Source of the DNA: Bacteroidales bacterium
Lineage (GTDB): Bacteria; Bacteroidota; Bacteroidia; Bacteroidales; WCHB1-69
Length of the DNA stretch: 5,192 nucleotides
Assembly (NCBI GenBank): GCA_012518765.1
Contig: JAAYRN010000084.1
Span: 1-5,192, forward strand
Reading direction: 5' to 3'
In this document: positions 1 through 5,192 of the stretch, piece after piece
Layout: every line of letters starts with the position of its first letter
Numbering within the stretch: position 1 is the stretch's first letter
Position numbers and translations under genes: made by a program
The notes under the pieces: generated by a model
Seen by the model: only the letters and a program-made list of their open reading frames with translations
Databases searched by the model: none
What the model was told of the DNA's origin: nothing

Positions 1-717
1 AGTCAGTACAATGTGATTGTTTTTTTTAGAAAGTTTAAAATTAGGTTTAAACCGACTCAACAACAACTCCATTCCTTTGTCTGACAGTTGATTATTTCTC
101 ACCTCGTTTAATAATTTTATAAACGATTGATTCTTTTGACGGTATATTTTATCAAATTCTATATACAAGGGAGGATTTTCTGCAACTACCTTACTGTGAA
201 AGAAATAAGGAGTTTGATAATAGGGAGATAGCAACCTCCATTCTTCGTTTTGAGCCACAGGAGCCAATTGATACATATCTCCGATAAATAAGATTTGCAC
301 CCCTCCGAAAGCCTCGTTTCTGCGGTAGCGTACATAACGTAAAATAGTATCAACAGCATCTAATACATCGGCTCTAACCATGCTAATTTCATCGATAACA
401 AGCAGTTCCAATTCTTGTATAATCTTACGTTTTAGCGATGTCATTTTTATTTTTTCCAATAAATGCCTTCTTCCCTCTGGCGTTGGAACATAAGGCGTAA
501 ATGGTAATTGAAAAAAAGAGTGCATGGTAACACCTCCCGCATGAATAGCCGCTACACCTGTAGGAGCTACTACGGCGATTTGTTTTTGTGTAATAGACTT
601 TAAATCATATAAAAAAGTAGTTTTACCCGTCCCTGCCCTTCCTGTTAAAAACACCGAACGAGACGTATATTCAGCAAAATGCTTAACCAAATCGTAAATA
701 GAATTAATTTCCTGCAC
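1..717 (-). CDS. PIF1/RecD2-like ATP-dependent DNA helicase, N-terminal part (C-terminus beyond window)
   Basis: This is an SF1B helicase of the PIF1/RecD2-like group, expected to use ATP hydrolysis to unwind DNA in the cytoplasm. I translated 239 residues by hand, and the frame stays open to base 1. Visible motifs, in order, are Walker A GRAGTGKTT (26-34), motif Ia APTGVAA (51-57), HSFFQLPF (66-73), Walker B DEISM (109-113), motif III GDMYQLAPV (146-154), and IYRQ (191-194), which carries the probable arginine of motif IV. HSFFQLPF and the short N-terminus resemble Bacteroidota helicases that often end in a helix-turn-helix-like domain; here that end is outside the window. The start is inferred as GTG at 717-715: a TAG stop sits directly upstream in frame, the first in-frame ATG is residue 65 (past Walker A), and about 24 residues before the P-loop is normal for the family. 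The gene is divergent from the EamA gene. The helicase family is sure; the exact cellular role is not known. Confidence 0.9.
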   Translation of the reverse strand, partial: MQEINSIYDLVKHFAEYTSRSVFLTGRAGTGKTTFLYDLKSITQKQIAVVAPTGVAAIHAGGVTMHSFFQLPFTPYVPTPEGRRHLLEKIKMTSLKRKIIQELELLVIDEISMVRADVLDAVDTILRYVRYRRNEAFGGVQILFIGDMYQLAPVAQNEEWRLLSPYYQTPYFFHSKVVAENPPLYIEFDKIYRQKNQSFIKLLNEVRNNQLSDKGMELLLSRFKPNFKLSKKNNHIVLT

Positions 718-752
718 CTACCTTTATGATTTTATAAATACAACTTACAAAT

Positions 753-761
753 GCAAAGGTA
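753..761 (-). promoter_or_regulatory. Candidate -7 promoter element for the helicase gene
   Basis: On the minus strand these bases read TACCTTTGC, a perfect match to the Bacteroidota -7 consensus TAnnTTTG. They lie 35 bases before the GTG start, which implies a leader of about 30 bases. I see no good TTTG -33 partner 19-21 bases upstream; that stretch is a run of T flanked by A/T. The call therefore rests on one element plus position. A 15-base A+T palindrome (762-776) abuts the element. Confidence 0.5.
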
Positions 762-776
762 TATAAATTATTTATA
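762..776. repeat. A+T-only perfect palindrome next to the -7 element
   Basis: TATAAAT-T-ATTTATA is a perfect inverted repeat with 7-base arms around one central base. It sits immediately upstream of the helicase -7 element. It could be an operator or an upstream A+T element, but in DNA this A+T-rich such palindromes also arise by chance. Confidence 0.35.
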
Positions 777-813
777 AAAAAAACCTCTATAAACACATAT
801 AAAATTGTAATAA

Positions 814-821
814 TACATTTG
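814..821 (+). promoter_or_regulatory. Candidate -7 promoter element for the EamA transporter gene
   Basis: TACATTTG matches the Bacteroidota -7 consensus TAnnTTTG exactly. Transcription from here would give a leader of roughly 120 bases to the ATG at 948, or about 65 to the ATG at 894. No convincing TTTG or TTG is found 19-21 bases upstream. The element is part of an inverted repeat, TACATT (814-819) / AATGTA (830-835), with a second shorter pair, ATTGT (804-808) / ACAAT (824-828), around it. This is where an operator would be expected. Moderate to low confidence. Confidence 0.4.
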
Positions 822-947
822 AAACAATCAATGTAATTAACTGAAAATGTAAAAGTAAATAATAAACAAAGTATTAAAGCGTTGGCTGTAGTAATGATTG
901 CAAAAAAAAGAAATTATAATAAAAAAAACACTGTAAAAAATAATTCT

Positions 948-1883
948 ATGCAAAATACTTCCACTAAACAAAAAGCATATTTCGGTTTAACCCTCATGAC
1001 TATCATCATCGGATTGTCGTTTATTTTTGTTAAAATTGGATTAAAATACGCCAGTGCATTGGATTTATTAGCCCACCGTTTTACATTCGGTGCTATTTCA
1101 ATCGGTTTTTTATGGATGTTTAGAGTTTTAAAGTTTTCTCCGCTTAATTGGGCTAAGGCTAAATCTTTATTATTGCTTTCTTTGCTGTATCCTTTTTTGT
1201 TTTTTGCTTTTCAAACATTTGGATTAGAGTATAGTACAGTAAGTGAAGCGGGAATTATATTTGCAACTGTTCCCATAATCACATTAATTGTTGCTGGTAT
1301 TTTTCTAAAAGAAAAAACAAACTTACTTCAAAAGTTGGGCATTGTTTTATCCGTTTTGGGTGTACTTTATATTGTATATCGAACGGGAAACTACTCAGAA
1401 AACACCTCACTCAAAGGTGTGATATTATTGCTTTTATCTGTTTTTTCTTTGGTAGCCTATTACGCTTTAGGAAAAAAAATCAGTTTGCAATTTTCCACCT
1501 TAGAAATTACTGTTTGGATGACCCTTTTGGCTTTTATTGTTTTCAATAGCTGGAGTATAATTTACCATCTACAAAACAACACAATAAGTACTTTTTTTGA
1601 CCCTTTGATACATCCAGAATTTATATGGGCTATTTTATATTTGGGAATACTTTCATCTGTACTTACTTCTTTTCTTACCAATTTTGCTTTAAGTAAAATA
1701 CCAGCTTCGCAAATTGCTGTGTTTAATAACTTAAGCCCAATTATAACCATAATCGGAGGTGTAATAATTTTGGGTGAAACGCTGCAACACTATCAAATCA
1801 TAGGTGGAATTTTAGTCATTATAGGCGTATCTATAACACAAATTTCCAAACATAAAAACCTATTTTCCACTAAAAAACAATAA
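948..1883 (+). CDS. EamA/DMT-family transporter, ten transmembrane helices
   Basis: This is an inner-membrane permease of the drug/metabolite transporter superfamily, EamA type, probably exporting a small metabolite or amino acid. The substrate cannot be read from sequence. From the ATG at 948 it is 311 residues, a usual length for the family. Ten hydrophobic segments can be followed in two five-helix halves. The first half opens with a helix containing IGLSFIFVKIGL and then ALDLLAHRF, the typical EamA start. The second half ends with the signature stretch around FALSKIPASQIAVFNNLSP, then IIGGVIILGE and a last helix before a lysine-rich tail. The frame is open further upstream: ATG at 894 (329 residues) or TTG at 882 (333 residues). 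The extra residues are Lys/Asn-rich and look like translated A-rich leader, so I prefer 948, although no start has a Shine-Dalgarno sequence. It stands alone, divergent from the helicase and 192 bases before purF. Confidence 0.9.
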   Translation: MQNTSTKQKAYFGLTLMTIIIGLSFIFVKIGLKYASALDLLAHRFTFGAISIGFLWMFRVLKFSPLNWAKAKSLLLLSLLYPFLFFAFQTFGLEYSTVSEAGIIFATVPIITLIVAGIFLKEKTNLLQKLGIVLSVLGVLYIVYRTGNYSENTSLKGVILLLLSVFSLVAYYALGKKISLQFSTLEITVWMTLLAFIVFNSWSIIYHLQNNTISTFFDPLIHPEFIWAILYLGILSSVLTSFLTNFALSKIPASQIAVFNNLSPIITIIGGVIILGETLQHYQIIGGILVIIGVSITQISKHKNLFSTKKQ

Positions 1884-1930
1884 AAGCAAACAATAAAACT
1901 TTGCGAATTTCAAACGATTTTTCACATATT

Positions 1931-1964
1931 TCTGTATAAATAGGGGAATTTTATGTACATTTGC
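1931..1964 (+). promoter_or_regulatory. Candidate purF promoter (-33 and -7 elements)
   Basis: TACATTTGC at 1956-1964 is a perfect Bacteroidota -7 element. TCTG at 1931-1934 lies 21 bases upstream and differs by one base from the TTTG -33 consensus, at the accepted spacing. This is the best two-element promoter in the window. It predicts a start of transcription a few bases after 1964 and a leader of about 105 bases before the purF ATG. Confidence 0.6.
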
Positions 1965-1992
1965 ATCTTATTAAAAACACATATACAGTTGC

Positions 1993-2043
1993 AGATAAAA
2001 AAACATACAATCAATTCATTTTATCTAATAAAGTCTTGTATGT
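1993..2043 (+). repeat. Two interleaved inverted repeats in the purF leader
   Basis: AGATAAAA (1993-2000) is the perfect complement of TTTTATCT (2019-2026). ACATACAA (2003-2010) is the perfect complement of TTGTATGT (2036-2043). The arms alternate left1, left2, right1, right2. In RNA they could form an H-type pseudoknot with two 8-base-pair stems and loops of 2, 8 and 9 bases, or two alternative hairpins. The region lies wholly between the predicted purF promoter and the ATG. It matches no riboswitch I recognise. The stems are mostly A-U, so chance is a real alternative. Confidence 0.35.
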
Positions 2044-2075
2044 GTAATAATTAAAACATATAATTCTATCACAAT

Positions 2076-3101
2076 ATGAGCGATGTATTGAAACACGAAT
2101 GCGGTATAGCCCTTTTAAGATTATTAAAACCCATGGATTATTACATTGAAAAATATGGGTCTTCCTTTTGGGGATTTAATAAAATGTACTTATTGATGCA
2201 AAAGCAACACAACAGAGGGCAAGATGGAGCTGGAATTGCAGGCATTAAATTTGACCAAAAGTTAGGATTACGCTATATAAATCGGGCTCGTTCAAACTCA
2301 TCTACTCCCATTCAAGATTGTTTTACTCCTACGTATCAAAAGATACAAGGCATTGCTAACGAAACCCCTCACCTACTAAAAGACCCACAATGGTTAAAAG
2401 AAAACATAGAGTTTTCATCCGAATTATTGTTAGGACATTTGCGTTATAGTACCTGCGGAAAAAACGACATTACCTCTGTACATCCTTTCATTATCAACAA
2501 TACATGGATTTCGCGCAGCATAGTTGTTGCGGGAAATTTTCACCTAACCAATTCCGATGAATTATTTGCCGATTTAGTATCGCTCGGACAACACCCCATT
2601 GAAAGTGGAGACACCATTACACTATTAGAAACCATAGCCAATCATGTAAATAAAGCAAACGACGACCTGTATAAAATATACAAATCTCAGGGGATTCCCA
2701 AGTATGATATTTCTAAAAAAATACAGGAAGATATTGATATTCAAAAAGTATTACAAGGAGCTTCTCGCAACTGGGACGGTGGTTATATTTTTTGCGGCAT
2801 GTTGGGACACGGCGATGCCTTTGTGTTGAGAGACCCGGCAGGCATACGCCCCGCATTCTATTTTCAAAACGACGAAGTGATTGTAGCAGCATCCGAACGA
2901 CCAGCCATACAAACGGCTTTCAATATTTCATCAAAGATATACACGAAATACCTCGCGGGAATGCACTTATTATCAAGAGAAATGGAAATGTTTCTATTAA
3001 AGAATGTAACACACCCACAACGGCAAAACAATGTAGTTTTGAACGCATCTATTTTTCAAGAGGAACCGACAGAGATATTTACCAAGAGCGAAAACAATTA
3101 G
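2076..3101 (+). CDS. purF: PurF N-terminal glutaminase part, frame-disrupted
   Basis: This is the glutamine amidotransferase (class II, Ntn-hydrolase) half of amidophosphoribosyltransferase, which releases ammonia from glutamine for the first committed step of de novo purine synthesis. The start is the ATG at 2076, with no Shine-Dalgarno sequence. Cys9 in HECGIA is the expected nucleophile, exposed after removal of a short propeptide as in Bacillus PurF. Other active-site elements are NRGQDGAG (46-53), LGHLRYSTCGK (119-129), the oxyanion-side loop GNFHLTN (153-159) and RDPAGIRP (252-259). Homology to the family continues to ASERPAIQTAFNI (residue 284, base 2927). The remaining 57 residues, ending at TAG 3099-3101, are out-of-frame sequence with no family resemblance. 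The true continuation is in the -1 frame from about 2927. Rejoined, the protein would be 632 residues, close to the roughly 630 of the long Bacteroidota PurF. As written, this product lacks the phosphoribosyltransferase domain and would be inactive as PurF. Confidence 0.88.
   Translation: MSDVLKHECGIALLRLLKPMDYYIEKYGSSFWGFNKMYLLMQKQHNRGQDGAGIAGIKFDQKLGLRYINRARSNSSTPIQDCFTPTYQKIQGIANETPHLLKDPQWLKENIEFSSELLLGHLRYSTCGKNDITSVHPFIINNTWISRSIVVAGNFHLTNSDELFADLVSLGQHPIESGDTITLLETIANHVNKANDDLYKIYKSQGIPKYDISKKIQEDIDIQKVLQGASRNWDGGYIFCGMLGHGDAFVLRDPAGIRPAFYFQNDEVIVAASERPAIQTAFNISSKIYTKYLAGMHLLSREMEMFLLKNVTHPQRQNNVVLNASIFQEEPTEIFTKSENN
2919..2936 (+). other. Frame-change point inside purF (apparent one-base deletion)
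   Basis: Family-like sequence leaves the frame of the ATG at 2076 after AAT ATT (Asn-Ile, 2922-2927). It resumes in the -1 frame with TTC ATC AAA GAT from 2927. One extra T in the TTT run at 2926-2928 would restore a continuous reading frame with the spacing between FN and HEIPRG expected for the family. Both frames are open from 2792 to 3098, so only the similarity shows where the switch is. No X-XXY-YYZ heptamer is present. The only tRNA-compatible single-codon slips I see are TTC at 2919-2921 and AAG at 2934-2936, which is weak support for programmed frameshifting. Confidence 0.82.
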
Positions 3102-3973
3102 GAGCTCAATTGCTACCCCATGTCTTAAAAGCCATTGATAATGACCTAAAAAACACTATATTTTCCTATATACCCAATACGGCACAAGTGGCTTACAACG
3201 GACTGTTTGATGCATTGCGAAAACACTGTAATGACTATAAAAAAGAACTAATCCTACAGCATCAAAATAACTTAACTCCCGATGTAGTCGATAACATACT
3301 TTCCATTATGCCACGCTTTGATTTAGTGGCTGTCAAAGATACCAAGTTACGCACTTTTATCACCGAAGATAAACAACGAGATGAATTAACCGCACATATT
3401 TATGATATTACTTACGGAGTAGTAAATAAAGGAACGGATAATCTTGTTATTTTAGATGACTCTATTGTCAGAGGTACTACATTAAAACAAAGTATTATAC
3501 GCATGCTCAATCGATTACAGCCACGTAAACTTATCATAGCCTCATCAGCTCCGCAGGTACGTTATCCCGATTTTTATGGAATAGATATGAGCCGATTGGG
3601 TGATTTTATTGCTTTCCAAGCCGCCATTGCTTTACTCAAAGAAAAAGGGAAACAACATATTATACAAGACGTTTATAAAAAATGTAAAGCCCAAGAAAAT
3701 AAACCAAAAGAAGATATTATCAATTATGTAAAAGAAATATACAAACCTTTTACCGTAGAAGAAGTATCGCAAAAAATAGCTGAACTTGTGCGTCCCGAAA
3801 ATACAAACATACCTTTGGAAGTAATTTATAATAAAGTGGAAGACCTCCACAACGCATGTCCTAATCATGCAGGAGATTGGTATTTTTCTGGAGAATATCC
3901 CACTCCGGGAGGCTACAAAACATTGAACCGTGCCTATATAAACTACATAGAAAACAGAAATGTAAAACTCTGA
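2927..3973 (+). CDS. purF: PurF C-terminal phosphoribosyltransferase part, frame-disrupted
   Basis: This is the catalytic half of amidophosphoribosyltransferase, which joins ammonia to PRPP to make 5-phosphoribosylamine. The frame is open back to an ATG at 2792, but residues before base 2927 are out-of-frame noise. Counted in the rejoined protein, IHEIPRGNALIIK (289-301) closes the glutaminase domain and CSFERIYFSRG begins at Cys320. Then come SYIPNTA, where classical PurF has its VPDS/PETS loop, and KLRTFI. The PRPP-binding loop is LDDSIVRGTT (460-469), followed by SSAPQVRYPDFYGIDM. There is an insert of about 30 residues between SYIPNTA and KLRTFI compared with E. coli PurF. The C-terminus has CPNH (595-598) and FSGEYPTPGG. 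The fragment has no credible start of its own and is probably not translated unless the break is an artefact. Its TGA (3971-3973) lies six bases from the stop of the convergent gltA-type gene. Confidence 0.88.
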   Translation, partial: FIKDIHEIPRGNALIIKRNGNVSIKECNTPTTAKQCSFERIYFSRGTDRDIYQERKQLGAQLLPHVLKAIDNDLKNTIFSYIPNTAQVAYNGLFDALRKHCNDYKKELILQHQNNLTPDVVDNILSIMPRFDLVAVKDTKLRTFITEDKQRDELTAHIYDITYGVVNKGTDNLVILDDSIVRGTTLKQSIIRMLNRLQPRKLIIASSAPQVRYPDFYGIDMSRLGDFIAFQAAIALLKEKGKQHIIQDVYKKCKAQENKPKEDIINYVKEIYKPFTVEEVSQKIAELVRPENTNIPLEVIYNKVEDLHNACPNHAGDWYFSGEYPTPGGYKTLNRAYINYIENRNVKL

Positions 3974-3979
3974 AATTGT

Positions 3980-5192
3980 TTATTTACTTCTCAAGTAGGC
4001 ATCTATGGCATGGGCAGCTCTTTTTCCAGCTCCCATAGCAAGAATAACTGTAGCCGAACCACTTACCACATCGCCTCCGGCAAAAATTCCTTCTCTTGAA
4101 GTTTGTCCCGTATCTTCGTTTATCACAATACAACTTCTGTGGTTAGTATCCAATCCGGGAGTAGTTTGTGTTATTAATGGATTGGGTGAAGTTCCTCTTG
4201 CCATAATTACCATATCCGTTTCTATTATAAATTCAGAATTAGGAATTTCTATGGGTTTTCGTCTACCTGTTTTATCGGGTTCGCCTAACTCCATACGTAC
4301 ACATTTCATGGCTTTTACCCATCCTTTTTCGTTTTCTATCATTTCAACAGGATTGGTTAATAAATTAAATTTTACACCTTCTTCCCTTGCATGATGTATT
4401 TCTTCAGAGCGTGCAGGTAATTCAGCCTCAGAACGTCTGTAAACTATTTCTACATCGGCACCCAATCGAAGTGCCGTACGGGCTGCATCTATGGCAACGT
4501 TGCCACCGCCTACTACAGCAACCTTAGTTCCCACATAGTTGGGGGTATTATAACCTGTTTTATAGGCAAATAACAAATTATTTCTCGTCAAAAACTCATT
4601 GGCAGAAACCACTCCGTTTAAATTCTCACCCGGAATGTTCATAAAATTAGGTAGTCCGGCTCCTGTAGCCACATACACTGCCTCAAATCCTTCGTCTTTC
4701 ATCAATGAATCAATAGTTACTGTTTTTCCTACTACAACATTTTTTTCAAAAACAGCACCCAATTTGCTTACATTTTCAATTTCATATTTTACCACCGAAC
4801 CCTTGGGCAATCGAAATGAAGGGATTCCATAAGCCAACACCCCACCGTATTCGTGTAGTGCTTCAAAAACAGTAACATCATATCCTATAATTAACAATTC
4901 TTTAGCACAAGTTATCCCCGATGGACCACTACCTACAACGGCTACTTTTCTTCCGTTTTTATGAGTAGGAACCGCAAAAGCCAATTGATGCTCCCGCGAC
5001 CAATCGCCGACAAAACGCTCTAACTTTCCGATACCAATGGGATCGTGTTTTTTACCCAAAATACACAAGCCCTCGCATTGAATCTCTTGTGGACATACCC
5101 TACCACAAACTGCAGGTAAAGCCGAATCTTTGTCAATAATTTGAGCTGCTTCCTCGAAATTACCTTCGGCTACTTTTTTGATAAATGCTGGA
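3980..5192 (-). CDS. gltA: NADPH-dependent glutamate synthase small-subunit/NfnL-type flavoprotein, 5' end beyond window
   Basis: This is an iron-sulfur flavoprotein that moves electrons between NAD(P)H, FAD and Fe-S clusters. It is the GltD-like family often annotated gltA (NADPH-dependent glutamate synthase, not citrate synthase); relatives are SudA and the Nfn large subunit. In the 403 residues visible, an N-terminal cluster motif C-x3-C-x5-C-x3-C lies at 29, 33, 39 and 43, followed by GKLERFVGDW. The FAD site VVGSGPSG starts near 85. The NADPH Rossmann site VVGGGNVAIDAA starts near 226, with YRRSEAELPAR after it as expected for NADPH. GIFAGGDVVSGSATV near the end closes the FAD site. The frame is open to the right edge, so an apparent start at the TTG at 5068 is false: it would cut the cysteine motif. 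About 60 residues are missing if the protein has the usual length near 465. The gene could instead be the C-terminal part of a longer fusion with a DHODB/NfnS-like domain. Glutamate synthase versus Nfn transhydrogenase cannot be decided without the upstream gene. Confidence 0.92.
   Translation of the reverse strand, partial: PAFIKKVAEGNFEEAAQIIDKDSALPAVCGRVCPQEIQCEGLCILGKKHDPIGIGKLERFVGDWSREHQLAFAVPTHKNGRKVAVVGSGPSGITCAKELLIIGYDVTVFEALHEYGGVLAYGIPSFRLPKGSVVKYEIENVSKLGAVFEKNVVVGKTVTIDSLMKDEGFEAVYVATGAGLPNFMNIPGENLNGVVSANEFLTRNNLLFAYKTGYNTPNYVGTKVAVVGGGNVAIDAARTALRLGADVEIVYRRSEAELPARSEEIHHAREEGVKFNLLTNPVEMIENEKGWVKAMKCVRMELGEPDKTGRRKPIEIPNSEFIIETDMVIMARGTSPNPLITQTTPGLDTNHRSCIVINEDTGQTSREGIFAGGDVVSGSATVILAMGAGKRAAHAIDAYLRSK

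Noticed and set aside
1562..1750. Minus-strand open frame of 62 codons inside the EamA gene
   Set aside because: It lies entirely antisense to a well-supported transporter, shows no recognisable domain, and is explained by shadow coding.
1884..1930. Intrinsic terminator after the EamA gene
   Set aside because: The stretch has short T runs and only a four-base TTTG/CAAA pairing. No G+C-containing stem followed by a T-tract could be found.
2792..2926. First 45 codons of the frame that carries the PurF C-terminal half, as a genuine N-terminus
   Set aside because: The matching PurF motifs (RDPAGIRP, ASERPAIQT) are in the other frame here, so this stretch is out-of-frame sequence and not a separate start.
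2919..2936. Programmed -1 ribosomal frameshift in purF
   Set aside because: There is no X-XXY-YYZ slippery heptamer in the zone where the switch must occur, and programmed frameshifting in purF is not known to me. A one-base deletion is simpler.
3632..3868. Minus-strand open frame of 78 codons rich in Phe and Tyr
   Set aside because: It is antisense to the conserved C-terminus of PurF. The Phe/Tyr richness comes from reading A-rich Lys/Ile/Asn codons backwards.
4005..4832. Two plus-strand open frames (4005-4394 and 4599-4832) opposite the flavoprotein gene
   Set aside because: Both are antisense to sequence with clear FAD and NADPH motifs and have no domain of their own.
5066..5068. TTG as the start codon of the gltA-type gene
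   Set aside because: The conserved cysteine motif and further family sequence continue upstream in frame to the edge of the window, so the true start is outside.
1..5192. A defence island, mobile element, CRISPR array or other novel multi-gene system
   Set aside because: All long frames are recognisable housekeeping families. I found no long direct or terminal repeats, no integrase or transposase motifs, and no repeat-spacer pattern.

Overview
The window looks like chromosomal DNA from an A+T-rich member of the Bacteroidota. Three things support this. The PIF1-like helicase and the long (about 630-residue) PurF are of the types I recognise from that phylum. Three intergenic sites match the Bacteroidota -7 promoter element TAnnTTTG. 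None of the gene starts has a convincing Shine-Dalgarno sequence. I cannot fix order or genus from this sequence. There are no RNA genes, CRISPR arrays, insertion sequences or phage genes, and I do not see a new defence or mobile system. It reads as ordinary housekeeping sequence with one broken reading frame.

Layout. Bases 1-717 (minus strand) hold the N-terminal 239 residues of a PIF1/RecD2-like DNA helicase, whose C-terminus lies beyond base 1. Bases 718-947 form a divergent intergenic region with a -7 element on each strand and two A+T-rich palindromes. Bases 948-1883 (plus) encode a ten-helix EamA/DMT-family transporter. Bases 1884-2075 hold a promoter and an A+T-rich leader with two interleaved inverted repeats. 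Bases 2076-3973 (plus) are a purF gene for amidophosphoribosyltransferase, split by a single-base frame change near 2927. The glutaminase half is in one frame and the phosphoribosyltransferase half in the next. Six bases later, on the opposite strand, is the 3' 403 codons of an NADPH-dependent glutamate synthase small-subunit/NfnL-type flavoprotein (3980-5192), which runs off the right edge.

How the genes relate. PurF uses glutamine and releases glutamate at the committed step of purine synthesis. The convergent gltA-type protein belongs to nitrogen or redox metabolism. They share a theme of glutamine/glutamate chemistry, but they are on opposite strands and are not an operon. The helicase and transporter are functionally unrelated to them. 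The main item for a second look is the purF frame change: it is either a one-base sequencing/assembly deletion or a genuine inactivating mutation. The purF leader and the altered iron-sulfur ligand set of this PurF type are secondary.
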